Below are positions 1-7,698 of a DNA stretch of 11,349 nucleotides, piece by piece. Each line of letters begins with the position of its first letter. The stretch's first letter is position 1. Below the pieces are notes generated by a model that worked only from the letters and a program-made list of their open reading frames with translations, was not told the origin of the DNA and did no database searches. Position numbers and translations under genes: made by a program. This stretch comes from an uncultured Burkholderiaceae bacterium (GTDB lineage Bacteria; Pseudomonadota; Gammaproteobacteria; Burkholderiales; Burkholderiaceae_C): the NCBI GenBank assembly GCA_938022295.1, contig CALIDR010000234.1, forward strand, positions 1 through 11,349, read 5' to 3'.

Positions 1-1775
1 GCGGCCGGTCGTGCGGTCGGCGGTGCGGCCGATGGCGCAGCAGGTGGCGCGGCTCGTGCGGCGGGCGCCTCGGCCGGCGGCGCCGGCGGCGTCCGCTCGA
101 CGAATCGCGGCGGCGGCGCGGGCCGCGGCCCCGGCTCGGCCGGCCACGGCGTCGCGACCGGCGCGCCGTCGCGGCGATCGCCGCGGTCGCGGCCGTCGTC
201 GCGATCGCTTCGCCCGGCGCGGTCGACGGCTTCGTCGCGCCGGCGCCACTCGTCGCGCCCGTCGCGGTACTCGCGCGCGTCGCGCGGCACCGGCCGCGGC
301 GCGCGCTCGGCGGCGTCGGTGCGCCCCGGGGCCGACGCGGCCTCGGGCTGCGGCACGACGCGGCGCGGCGTCCTGTCCGCGGGCAGCGCCGCTGGCGGTG
401 GCGGAGCGCCCGCGACGTCCGGCGCGGCGCGGCGCGGCGGCAGCGCGTCGGGCGGCCGGCGCCATGGCGGCGGTGCGGTGGCGACGTCGGGCCGCTGCGC
501 GATGCGGCGCGCCGTGTCGGGATCGACGCGGCGCAGGTCGCGCTCGCCGATCGGCTGCCGGCGCCCGAGCGCGTCGCCGTCGACGACGGTCAGCGCGCCG
601 GGCGTGGCGAGGTGACGGTAGTCGACGGCCGCGTCGCGCGGCACCGGCCGCGGCGGCGGCGTGCGGTAGTGCGGGTGGCGCGGCGACACCGGGTACCACG
701 GCCGGTAGACGTCGTGCGGTGCGAGCGGCACCCAGCCGACCCACGGCCCGCTGCCGATCGAGATGCCGACGCTGATCCCCGGCGCGCCGATCCAGCCGAC
801 CAGCGCCGGCGAGTACACCGGCCGCGCGACGTACGGCCCCGGCACCCAGGCCCAGGTCGCGCCCCACCAGACCCAGCGGCCGTAGTGGAACGGCGCGAAG
901 CCCCACGGCGCAGCGTCGACCCAGGTCCAGCCCCAGGGCCGCACCCAGATCCAGCGGCCGTAACGGTACGGCGCCCAGCCCACCGGCACGCCGACCGGCA
1001 CCCAGACGACGCCGTAGCTCGGGTGGCGGTCCCAGCGGCCGTGGCGGTCGAGGTCCTGCCAGCCGGTCGTCTCGGGCGAGACGTAGCGCGTGGCGACGAC
1101 TTCGCGCGGCTCGGCCTTCTCCTCGGCGAGCAGCCACAGGCCGAAGTCGTCGTTCGTCGCCGCGACGGCGGCGTGGTAGGTGACCGGCGGCTGCCCGCGC
1201 TGCCAGAACTCGAAGCGCTGGCCGGCGTCGATGCGCTTGCGGCTGTCGTCGGCGTCGAACACCAGCTCGCCGACGATCGACTGGCCGGCGGCGACTTCGC
1301 CGAGCGCGTCGAAGCGGCGGTCGAACCGGTAATGGCCGGCGAAGCGCGGCAGGAAGCGCCCCTGCGGCGTCGCGATCTCGAACTCGCGCGCGACCTCGGC
1401 GCTGCGCACGCGCAGGCCGACGCTGCCGGCGACGAGGGCGACGCGCACCGCCTCGTCGTCGAGCTGCAGCCACTGCACCTCGGTGTCGCCGGCCAGGCGC
1501 AGCGTCGCCGAGCCGACCTGCACGACGGCGCGTCCGTCGCGTGCGGTGCGCAGGCGGTCGCCGCCGACCAGCGGCACGTTGCGCACCGCCTCGAGCCACT
1601 CGCCGGTCTGCGGGTCGGCCTGGAACACGCCGCCCACGGCGTCGGCCAGCCGCCCGACGCGCCCGGGCGGATCGGCCGCGGCCGGCAGCGCGACGGCCCA
1701 GACCACGAGCACGGCCCACCACGCGGCCGTCCATGCAGCCACGCGCGGGCGAGCGGCGCACCACCACGGTCTCAT
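1..1775 (-). CDS. FecR-like/DUF6600 envelope protein, C-terminus beyond the left edge
   Basis: The frame starts at ATG 1775 and stays open for 591 codons to the window edge, so the C-terminus is missing. The start is supported by GGAGA at 1785-1781, five bases upstream. Residues 1-34 form a signal peptide: a Trp/Ala/Val-rich core ending in AAA before DPPG. Residues about 43-150 resemble a FecR-type beta-rich domain (GGDRL near 71-75, then alternating short strands). Residues about 230-365 form a Trp/Tyr/Gly/Pro-rich block with two near-copies, WAPYRYGRW (267-275) and FAPFHYGRW (293-301), the hallmark of DUF6600 proteins. From about residue 370 the chain is Pro/Arg/Ala-rich and probably disordered. 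Family knowledge points to a secreted or outer-envelope protein; no enzymatic role is known or visible. It lies 87 bases after def and may have its own promoter. Family call fairly sure; function unknown. Confidence 0.85.
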   Translation of the reverse strand, partial: MRPWWCAARPRVAAWTAAWWAVLVVWAVALPAAADPPGRVGRLADAVGGVFQADPQTGEWLEAVRNVPLVGGDRLRTARDGRAVVQVGSATLRLAGDTEVQWLQLDDEAVRVALVAGSVGLRVRSAEVAREFEIATPQGRFLPRFAGHYRFDRRFDALGEVAAGQSIVGELVFDADDSRKRIDAGQRFEFWQRGQPPVTYHAAVAATNDDFGLWLLAEEKAEPREVVATRYVSPETTGWQDLDRHGRWDRHPSYGVVWVPVGVPVGWAPYRYGRWIWVRPWGWTWVDAAPWGFAPFHYGRWVWWGATWAWVPGPYVARPVYSPALVGWIGAPGISVGISIGSGPWVGWVPLAPHDVYRPWYPVSPRHPHYRTPPPRPVPRDAAVDYRHLATPGALTVVDGDALGRRQPIGERDLRRVDPDTARRIAQRPDVATAPPPWRRPPDALPPRRAAPDVAGAPPPPAALPADRTPRRVVPQPEAASAPGRTDAAERAPRPVPRDAREYRDGRDEWRRRDEAVDRAGRSDRDDGRDRGDRRDGAPVATPWPAEPGPRPAPPPRFVERTPPAPPAEAPAARAAPPAAPSAAPPTARPA

Positions 1776-1862
1776 CGACGTCTCCGGAGGGCCACGATAC
1801 CGCCTCAACGCACGCCGGGGCGCGGCGGCCGACCGCGTTCACACAGCTTTACACGCCGGGGA

Positions 1863-2399
1863 TCAGTCGTCGGGCGCGGCGGCGAGGTCGGGGAACAGGA
1901 CGTCGGTGAAGCCGAGCCGGGTCAGGTCGCGCATCCGCGTCGGGTACAGGCGGCCGATCAGGTGGTCGCACTCGTGCTGCACGACGCGGGCGTGAAAGCC
2001 CTCGGCCTCGCGCTCGATCGGCCGGCCGTGGGCGTCGAAGCCGCTGTAGCGGATGTGCGTCCAGCGCGGCACGACGCCGCGCAGCCCCGGCACCGAGAGG
2101 CACCCCTCCCAGCCGTCGGCCTCGTCGTCGGACAGCGGCGTGATCGTCGGGTTGACGAGCACCGTCGTCGGCACCGGCGGCGCGTCGGGGTAGCGCGGAT
2201 TGCGGTCGAAGCCGAACACGACGACCTGCAGGTCGACGCCGATCTGCGGCGCCGCGAGGCCCGCGCCGCGGGCGGCGGCCATCGTCTCGAACAGGTCGGC
2301 GACGAGCGCGTGCAGCTCGGGCGTGTCGAACGCCCGCACCGGCTGCGCGATGCGCAGCAGCCGCGGGTCGCCCATCTTCAGGATCTCGCGAACGGCCAT
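1863..2399 (-). CDS. def: Peptide deformylase
   Basis: Removes the formyl group from the N-terminal methionine of nascent proteins at the ribosome. All three family motifs are present in its 178 residues: GAGLAAPQ at 45-52, EGCLS at 98-102 and QHECDHL at 141-147. The expected metal ligands are Cys100, His142 and His146, with Glu143 as catalytic acid/base. Length is normal for a bacterial enzyme. The start MAVREILKMGDPRL is the usual deformylase N-terminus. No clear Shine-Dalgarno sequence precedes it, so translation may depend on coupling to the sulfotransferase gene, whose stop lies 27 bases upstream. No fmt (methionyl-tRNA formyltransferase) neighbour is present, so this may be a second, stand-alone deformylase copy. 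That point is inference, because the rest of the genome is not visible. Confidence 0.96.
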   Translation of the reverse strand: MAVREILKMGDPRLLRIAQPVRAFDTPELHALVADLFETMAAARGAGLAAPQIGVDLQVVVFGFDRNPRYPDAPPVPTTVLVNPTITPLSDDEADGWEGCLSVPGLRGVVPRWTHIRYSGFDAHGRPIEREAEGFHARVVQHECDHLIGRLYPTRMRDLTRLGFTDVLFPDLAAAPDD

Positions 2400-2426
2400 G
2401 GCGTGGATCGTGGTGACGACTGGCGT

Positions 2427-3377
2427 TCAGGGGGCCGGGACGGGCACGTCCGCCTCGAGTCGCCGCAGCGCGGCGTTCAGCTCGCGCTCGCGCGCCGCGG
2501 CTTCGGCGAGCAGCCGCGCCGTGCGCGCGTGCAGGGCGACGATCTCGGGGTCGGGCGGCGCGCCGGCCGGCAGCTGCAGCGGCGGCAGCGCGACGCGGCC
2601 GCGCTCGGCATCGTCGTGCAGGTCGGCCGCGTGCGGCGTGCCGTCGAGCCACGCGCACAGGTCGTCGAAATTCTCGACCGCCTCGCGCAGCGTCGGCGCC
2701 AGGTTGCGGTGCACGCGGCCTTGGTCGGCCTCGCGCAGCCGCGCGCCCCAGTGCGCCGAGAGCGCCGCCAGGTGCAGTTCGGGGTGCGCGACGAGGTCCT
2801 CGTAGTACACGGTCAGGTGCGGCCGGCGGCACATCGCGCGGGCGGCGTGCAGCACGCCAGCTTCGCGCGTCAGCTCGTACAGCTGCTGGAAGAACGCGCT
2901 GCGCTCGAGCCGCAGCCGATCCACCGGTGCGGCGCCCACGCCGACGTTGGCGCTGCCGCTGCGCTGGGCGAGCGCGATCGCGCCGAGCTGCGACACCGCG
3001 CCGCGCACGAGGTTGCGGCGGAACATGAACACGAGCTGGGTCGCCGTCGCGTCGAGGTGCGCGAGCAGCGCGGGCAGGTTCAGGCACTGGTACGGCGCGA
3101 CCTTGAACGCGAGCAGCGACGCGCCGGCGGCCACCGCCTTCGCGTGCAGCCGCTCGAGCACCGCGAGCTGCTCGGGCCACGAGCAGATCGGCTCGCCGCG
3201 CGGCTCGACGAGTCCGTCGCGGATCGCCGTGGCGGTGTCGAGCACCTCGTAGTGGACGCGCGCGCCGGGCACCTGGTGCAGCAGCGACATCAGCCAGCTG
3301 CTGCCGCATCGCGGGTGGAACAGCACGGCCACCCGGCGCAACGGCCGGTCGGCCGGCACGACGGCGGACTCGACCAT
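2427..3377 (-). CDS. PAPS-dependent sulfotransferase family protein
   Basis: A 316-residue protein predicted to transfer sulfate from PAPS to an unknown acceptor. The N-terminal strand runs into a P-loop-like 5'-phosphosulfate motif, HPRCGSSWLMSLL, at 21-33. A candidate 3'-phosphate site follows: Arg121 and Ser129 in the R-x7-S spacing typical of the family. YYEDL at 191-195 matches the conserved late motif of many bacterial sulfotransferases. The lysine of the classical PKSGTTW loop is Arg23 here, as in Stf0-like and carbohydrate sulfotransferases. Residues about 270-316 are Ala/Arg/Glu/Leu-rich and could form a coiled coil. ATG 3377 is the first in-frame start after the transporter stop, 32 bases away. 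It has no Shine-Dalgarno sequence but sits just after a TACACT element (see findings). The acceptor could be a glycan, lipid or small molecule; nothing here decides. Confidence 0.82.
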   Translation of the reverse strand: MVESAVVPADRPLRRVAVLFHPRCGSSWLMSLLHQVPGARVHYEVLDTATAIRDGLVEPRGEPICSWPEQLAVLERLHAKAVAAGASLLAFKVAPYQCLNLPALLAHLDATATQLVFMFRRNLVRGAVSQLGAIALAQRSGSANVGVGAAPVDRLRLERSAFFQQLYELTREAGVLHAARAMCRRPHLTVYYEDLVAHPELHLAALSAHWGARLREADQGRVHRNLAPTLREAVENFDDLCAWLDGTPHAADLHDDAERGRVALPPLQLPAGAPPDPEIVALHARTARLLAEAAARERELNAALRRLEADVPVPAP

Positions 3378-3384
3378 GGTGATC

Positions 3385-3390
3385 AGTGTA
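3385..3390 (-). promoter_or_regulatory. Candidate -10 element for a leaderless sulfotransferase transcript
   Basis: TACACT read leftward, seven bases before the sulfotransferase ATG at 3377, inside the 32-base gap after the permease gene. It lies in the same CCTACACTG string found before ligA. A TAGCCG at the usual -35 distance (3412-3407) matches the consensus at three of six positions, so the -35 is weak. Placement predicts an RNA starting at or next to the ATG, consistent with the missing Shine-Dalgarno sequence. Confidence 0.35.
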
Positions 3391-3409
3391 GGCGACGCTT
3401 CCGACCCGG

Positions 3410-4660
3410 CTACCCGGCCCGCCACGCCAGCCAGCCGGCGGTGATCGCGAGCGTGGCCAGCGTCACCGGCACGCCGGTGCGGGCATGGCGCCTCCAGTCG
3501 ATTTCGATGCCGCGCCGGCGCGCGGCGTCGACGACGATGATGTTGGCGATCGAGCCGACGACGAGCAGGTTGCCCGCCAGCGTGCTGACGAGCGCCAGCG
3601 TCGGCCCGGCGTGCGCGCCTTCGGCCACCGGCAGCAGCAGCATCACCGCCGGCACGTTCGACACCACGTTGGACAGCAGCAGCGTCGCGACGAACAGCGG
3701 CACCGGCTCGCCGAGCGCGACGCCGCGGTCGGCGAACCACTGCACCGCCTGCGCCGTGAGCCCGGTGTGGGCGAGCGCCTCGTTGACGATGAACAGGCCG
3801 ATGAACAGGATCAGCAGTTCCCAGTCGACCAGCCCCATCATCTTCGACGAGTGAAACCGCTGCGACAGCAGCAGCACGCCGGCGCCGACGAGCGCCGCCA
3901 CGTCGTGCGGCCAGCCGGTGAAGAGGAACACCCCGACCAGCGCGAGCGCCACCGCCAGGCCCTTGGCGGTCTGCCAGCGGTCGAACGCGGGGTACTCGGC
4001 CTCCTGTGCGGCGAGCGCGGCGGGGTCGGGCGGCGGCTGCGGCGCGGCGCGCCGCAGCGGCCAGGCCAGCAGCGCCCACAGCGCTGCCAGCCCCAGCACG
4101 ACCGGCGCCGCCGCCTCGCGCAGGTAGCCGCCGAAGTCGAGCGCGAGGCGCTGGCCGATCAGCAGGTTCTGCGGGTTGCCGATCAGCGTGGCCGCCGAGC
4201 CGATGTTGGCCGCGCAGGCGAGCGCGAGCAGGTACGGCACCGGGTCGAGCCGGCGGCGCAGGCAGGCGTCGGCGAGCACCGGCGCGACGGCCAGGCACAC
4301 GATGTCGTTCGAGAACACCGCCGCGAGCACGGCGACGACGCCGATCACGACCGCCAGCAGCGCCGCCGGGCCGAGGTCCAGCGCCGCCACGCGCCGCGTG
4401 ACCCAGGTGTAGAACCCGCCCAGGCGCATCTGCGCCGAGATCACCATGAACGAGAACAGCAGCACGATCGTCGGCAGGTGCACCGCCTGCGCCGCCTGCT
4501 CGGGCGTCATGACGCCGAAGCCGACGATCGCGATCGCGCCGAGCAGCGCGACGCCGGTGCGGTCCAGGTGCAGCTTCGGCAGCCCGCCGAGGATCATCCC
4601 GAAGTAGACGATCGCGAAGACCGCCACCACGAGCGCGGTCTGCGCTTCGCCGGCGTTCAC
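3410..4660 (-). CDS. SLC13/ArsB-NhaD-type (ion transporter superfamily) permease
   Basis: A 416-residue inner-membrane protein with about 12 hydrophobic segments. It shows the two-fold repeat of this superfamily. Repeat one has SNDIVCLAVAP at 117-127 and NIGSAATLIGNPQNLLIG at 152-169. Repeat two has SNVVSNVPAVMLL at 330-342 and AGNLLVVGSIANIIV at 362-376. These Asn/Gly/Ser/Pro hairpins line the ion and substrate site in the family. A hydrophilic Pro/Ala-rich loop near 204-230 separates the halves. Substrate cannot be read from sequence: dicarboxylate, sulfate, arsenite and Na+/H+ carriers share this fold. Proximity to the hydratase homologue hints at an organic acid and proximity to the sulfotransferase at sulfate, both only inference. 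Translation appears to start at GTG 4660; the next candidate, Met22, would cut into the first membrane segment. No good Shine-Dalgarno sequence is seen. Confidence 0.88.
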   Translation of the reverse strand: MNAGEAQTALVVAVFAIVYFGMILGGLPKLHLDRTGVALLGAIAIVGFGVMTPEQAAQAVHLPTIVLLFSFMVISAQMRLGGFYTWVTRRVAALDLGPAALLAVVIGVVAVLAAVFSNDIVCLAVAPVLADACLRRRLDPVPYLLALACAANIGSAATLIGNPQNLLIGQRLALDFGGYLREAAAPVVLGLAALWALLAWPLRRAAPQPPPDPAALAAQEAEYPAFDRWQTAKGLAVALALVGVFLFTGWPHDVAALVGAGVLLLSQRFHSSKMMGLVDWELLILFIGLFIVNEALAHTGLTAQAVQWFADRGVALGEPVPLFVATLLLSNVVSNVPAVMLLLPVAEGAHAGPTLALVSTLAGNLLVVGSIANIIVVDAARRRGIEIDWRRHARTGVPVTLATLAITAGWLAWRAG

Positions 4661-4672
4661 GGCCGCAACCCA

Positions 4673-4690
4673 CGCCGCCCGCGGGCGGCG
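4673..4690. other. 18-base GC palindrome between the hydratase homologue and permease genes
   Basis: Perfect palindrome of two 9-base arms, CGCCGCCCG and CGGGCGGCG. In RNA it would fold as a 7-base-pair GC stem with a CGCG loop. It lies in the 49-base gap after the hydratase stop and 12 bases before the permease GTG. No T-run follows, so it is not a standard intrinsic terminator. It could weaken read-through, protect the upstream 3' end or affect permease translation. In DNA this GC-rich, a chance palindrome is possible. Confidence 0.4.
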
Positions 4691-4709
4691 GCGCGCGGGC
4701 GGCCGGGCG

Positions 4710-5582
4710 TCACTTGAACGACACCGATACCACCGGGTTGCCCGGCAGCCCGACGTACTCGACGCTCGCCTTCAGCCCGGGCTTGGGCGGCAGCAGGCGC
4801 GAGAACGAGCCGACGCTGACGAGGTCGCCCGGCTTCAGCGCGAGGCCGTGGCGCGCCAGGTCGCCGGCGAGCCAGACGACCGCGTTCAGCGGGTGGTCGA
4901 GCACGTCCTTGCCCTGCCCGCGGTCGACCTCGGTGCCGTCGCCCCTGACGATCACCGTCATGTCGCGCAGCGCGTTGGCCAGCGCGTAGCGCTCGCCGCG
5001 CGTGACCGGCACCGGGATCGGCCGCCCGAGCACGCCGTGGCGCGCGCCGACGTTGATCGCCGCGATCGCCGCGCCGTTGAGCTGCGGCGGCGCCTGCACG
5101 ACGAGGTCGGGCAGCTCGATGAACGGGATCACCTGGTCGATGAACCGCATCACGTCCTCGGGCGTCTTCGCCTGGTTGATCCGCGCGTCGCTGACGCGCA
5201 CGATCAGGTCGGCCTCGAACAGCGGCCGCGCGCCGAACGCGGCTTCGACGGTCGCGCCGTCCTCGAGCAGCATCTTCTCGTAGAGCACGCCCCACACCGG
5301 CGCGTCGGCGTTGAAGCGCTTCTGCACCGCCGGATTCGTCAGCCCGGCCTTGTAGCCGACGCGGTCGCGGTAGTAGTGGTCCAGCAGCGCGAGCAGCTTT
5401 TCGCGCGAGCACTCGCCGTCGGCCAGACTCATGGCGGGCGGGTTCGGCGCCGGCTGGCGGGCGTTGAACGCGTCGACGATCGCACCGACCTCGGCGTTGC
5501 TCAGGCAGGCGGCCGAAGCGGGGGCGGCGACGACGGCGGCGGCGAACGCGACGGCGGCCAGGCGGGCGGGGATCGTGGTCAT
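4710..5582 (-). CDS. Exported MhpD/fumarylacetoacetase-like hydratase homologue
   Basis: A 290-residue protein related to 2-keto-4-pentenoate hydratase and 4-oxalocrotonate decarboxylase (MhpD, FAH superfamily), which act on 2-oxo acids from aromatic ring cleavage with a divalent metal. Visible matches are GYKAGLTNP at 76-84, WGVLYEKML at 97-105, FEADLIVRV at 122-130 and IPFIELPD at 152-159. Glu123, Asp125 and Glu156 are the likely counterparts of the metal-binding acids. Unlike the usual cytosolic enzymes of about 260 residues, it begins with a clear signal peptide (Ala/Val-rich core, ASA cleavage site after residue 24). It has only two cysteines, Cys26 and Cys58, which could form a disulfide. 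The start at 5582 is fixed by AGGAGA at 5593-5588. A possible -10 element, TATCAT, lies at 5623-5618, so it may be transcribed independently of ligA. Substrate unknown. Confidence 0.85.
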   Translation of the reverse strand: MTTIPARLAAVAFAAAVVAAPASAACLSNAEVGAIVDAFNARQPAPNPPAMSLADGECSREKLLALLDHYYRDRVGYKAGLTNPAVQKRFNADAPVWGVLYEKMLLEDGATVEAAFGARPLFEADLIVRVSDARINQAKTPEDVMRFIDQVIPFIELPDLVVQAPPQLNGAAIAAINVGARHGVLGRPIPVPVTRGERYALANALRDMTVIVRGDGTEVDRGQGKDVLDHPLNAVVWLAGDLARHGLALKPGDLVSVGSFSRLLPPKPGLKASVEYVGLPGNPVVSVSFK

Positions 5583-5629
5583 CGGGGTCTCCTCGGGGCG
5601 GGCTTTCGCGGCCGGAGATGATACGTAGC

Positions 5630-7684
5630 TCAGCCGCCGCCGAGCAGCGCGCGCAGGCCCGCCTCGTCGATCACCGCGACGCCGAGCTCGCGCGCCCTGT
5701 CGAGCTTGCTGCCGGCGGCCTCGCCGGCGACGACGTAGTCGGTCTTCTTCGACACCGAGCCGGCGACCTTCGCGCCGGCGGCTTCGAGCATCGCCTTGGC
5801 CTCGTCGCGCGTGAGCGTGGGCAGCGTGCCGGTCAGCACGAACGTCTTGCCGGCCAGCGGCAGCGTCTGCGCCGGCGGCGCGCCCGCGTGCTCGTCCCAG
5901 TGCACGCCTGCGGCGCGCAGCTGCTCGACGACCTCGCGGTTGTGCGGCTGGTCGAAGAAGGTGCGGATGCTCTGCGCGACGACGGGGCCGACGTCGCGCA
6001 CCTGCAGCAGCTCGTCCACGCTCGCGTCCATGATGCGGTCGAGCGCGCCGAAGTGGCGCGCGAGGTCCTTGGCGGTGGCCTCGCCGACGTGGCGGATCCC
6101 GAGCGCGTAGAGGAAACGCGCCAGCGTCGTGCGCTTGCTCGCCTCGATCGCGGCGACGAGGTTGGCCGCGCTCTTGTCGCCCATGCGCTCGAGCGCGGCG
6201 AGCTTGGCCACGCCGAGCTTGTAGAGGTCGGGCAGCGTGCGCACGATGCCGCCGTCGACGAGCTGGTCGACGAGCTTGTCGCCCAGGCCCTCGATGTCCA
6301 TCGCGCGCCGGCTCGCGAAGTGCAGCAGCGCCTCCTTGCGCTGCGCGGGGCAGAACAGGCCGCCGGTGCAGCGCCAGTCGGCCTCGCCCTCCTCGCGCAC
6401 GATCGCGCTGCCGCACGCCGGGCACTTGCCGTGCAGCAGCGCGTGCATGTCGAACGGCGGGCCGACGTGCCTGGGCCGGCGGTCGAGCACGACGCCGACG
6501 ACTTCGGGGATCACGTCGCCGGCGCGGCGCACGATCACGGTGTCGCCCACGCGCACGTCCTTGCGCCGCGCCTCGTCCTCGTTGTGCAGCGTCGCGTTGG
6601 ACACCGTCGTGCCGCCGACGAACACCGGCTCGAGCTTGGCCACCGGCGTCAGCTTGCCGGTGCGGCCGACCTGGACGTCGATCGCGAGCAGCGTCGTCGT
6701 CTGCTCCTGCGGCGGGTACTTGTGCGCCACCGCCCAGCGCGGCTCGCGGGTGACGAAGCCGAGCGCGCGCTGCAGGTCGAGCCGGTCGACCTTGTAGACG
6801 ACGCCGTCGATGTCGAACGGCAGCGCGTCGCGCAGCGCGGCGATCTCGGCGTGGTACGCGACGAGCCCGTCGGCCCCCTGGACGACGCGGCGGTGGCGCT
6901 CCACCGGCACGCCCATCGCCGCCAGTGCGTCAAGCGTCGCGTGGTGCGTGGCCGGCAGCGCCCAGCCGCGCACCTCGCCGACGCCGTAGGCGTAGAAGCT
7001 CAGCGGCCGCTGGCGCGCGACGGCGGGGTCGAGCTGGCGCACCGCGCCGGCGGCGGCGTTGCGCGGGTTGACGAACGTCTTCTCGCCCTTCGCGCGCTGG
7101 CGCTCGTTGAGCCGCTCGAAGTCGTCGCGGCGCATGTAGACCTCGCCGCGCACCTCGAGCACCGGCGCGTCGACGCCCGCCAGGCGCAACGGGATCGCGC
7201 CGATCGTGCGCACGTTCTGCGTCACGTCCTCGCCGGTCTCGCCGTCGCCGCGCGTGGCGGCCTGCACGAGCACGCCGTGCTCGTAGCGCAGGTTGATCGC
7301 CAGGCCGTCGAACTTCAGCTCGCACGCGTAGTCGACCGGCGGGTCGCCTTCGGCCAGCCCCAGCTCGCGCCGCACGCGGGCGTCGAATGCGCGCGCGCCG
7401 CCTTCGGTGGTGTCGGTCTCGGTGCGGATGCTGAGCATCGGCACCGCGTGCCGCACCGGCGTGAAGCCCTCGAGCACCGCGCCGCCGACGCGCTGCGTCG
7501 GGCTGTCGGGCGTGCGCAGTTCGGGGTACCGGGCCTCGAGCGCCTGCAGCTCCTGGAACAGGCGGTCGTACTCGGCGTCGGGGATCTCCGGCGCGTCGAG
7601 CACGTAGTACCGGTGGTCGTGGTGGCGGATCACCTCGCGCAGCTCGGCAGCGCGGCGCGCGGCGGACGCGGGCGGCTCCTTCAT
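5630..7684 (-). CDS. ligA: NAD-dependent DNA ligase LigA
   Basis: Seals nicks in duplex DNA during replication and repair using NAD+. At 684 residues it is full length and has every domain in order: the NAD-binding Ia region (HDHRYYVLDAPEIPDAEYD, about 22-40); the adenylation domain with catalytic Lys124 in ELKFDG; the OB fold with RAGDVIPEV near 387-395; a four-cysteine zinc finger (Cys421, Cys424, Cys439, Cys445); the helix-hairpin-helix region about 465-590; and a BRCT domain about 607-684. The usual MLSLDNAF stretch reads MLSIRTETDTTEG (83-95), a variant I associate with betaproteobacteria from memory. ATG 7684 has no Shine-Dalgarno sequence and follows a TACACT element by eight bases (see findings). 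Upstream is a small exported-protein gene rather than the zipA seen in many proteobacteria. Intact and surely functional. Confidence 0.98.
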   Translation of the reverse strand: MKEPPASAARRAAELREVIRHHDHRYYVLDAPEIPDAEYDRLFQELQALEARYPELRTPDSPTQRVGGAVLEGFTPVRHAVPMLSIRTETDTTEGGARAFDARVRRELGLAEGDPPVDYACELKFDGLAINLRYEHGVLVQAATRGDGETGEDVTQNVRTIGAIPLRLAGVDAPVLEVRGEVYMRRDDFERLNERQRAKGEKTFVNPRNAAAGAVRQLDPAVARQRPLSFYAYGVGEVRGWALPATHHATLDALAAMGVPVERHRRVVQGADGLVAYHAEIAALRDALPFDIDGVVYKVDRLDLQRALGFVTREPRWAVAHKYPPQEQTTTLLAIDVQVGRTGKLTPVAKLEPVFVGGTTVSNATLHNEDEARRKDVRVGDTVIVRRAGDVIPEVVGVVLDRRPRHVGPPFDMHALLHGKCPACGSAIVREEGEADWRCTGGLFCPAQRKEALLHFASRRAMDIEGLGDKLVDQLVDGGIVRTLPDLYKLGVAKLAALERMGDKSAANLVAAIEASKRTTLARFLYALGIRHVGEATAKDLARHFGALDRIMDASVDELLQVRDVGPVVAQSIRTFFDQPHNREVVEQLRAAGVHWDEHAGAPPAQTLPLAGKTFVLTGTLPTLTRDEAKAMLEAAGAKVAGSVSKKTDYVVAGEAAGSKLDRARELGVAVIDEAGLRALLGGG

Positions 7685-7692
7685 CGGCGCGC

Positions 7693-7698
7693 AGTGTA
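7693..7698 (-). promoter_or_regulatory. Candidate -10 element for a leaderless or near-leaderless ligA transcript
   Basis: TACACT, read leftward, matches four of six bases of the sigma-70 -10 consensus and lies eight bases before the ligA ATG at 7684. Transcription normally starts about six to eight bases after a -10, so the RNA would begin at or within two bases of the start codon. No convincing -35 is seen in the GC-rich upstream DNA. The same 9-base string CCTACACTG occurs ahead of the sulfotransferase gene. Sequence resemblance only. Confidence 0.4.

Noticed and set aside
1..600. Dense short GC repeats that looked like a repeat array
   Set aside because: They are codons for Arg, Pro and Ala in the low-complexity tail of the DUF6600 protein; there is no regular unit and spacer as in CRISPR or tandem repeats.
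1801..1860. Possible promoter or extracytoplasmic sigma site in the gap before the DUF6600 gene (GTGAAC and TATCGT elements)
   Set aside because: No pair of elements has correct spacing to each other and the gene; the match is no better than chance.
612..3854. A 1080-codon open frame on the plus strand
   Set aside because: It lies opposite four well-supported minus-strand genes (DUF6600, deformylase, sulfotransferase, permease), is Arg/Ala/His-rich with no domain, and spans their boundaries. It arises because stops are rare opposite GC-rich codons.
2427..4673. A possible fusion of permease and sulfotransferase in one 748-codon frame
   Set aside because: The upstream part of this frame is out of register with the permease, whose own frame shows all 12 membrane segments. 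The sulfotransferase begins properly at ATG 3377.
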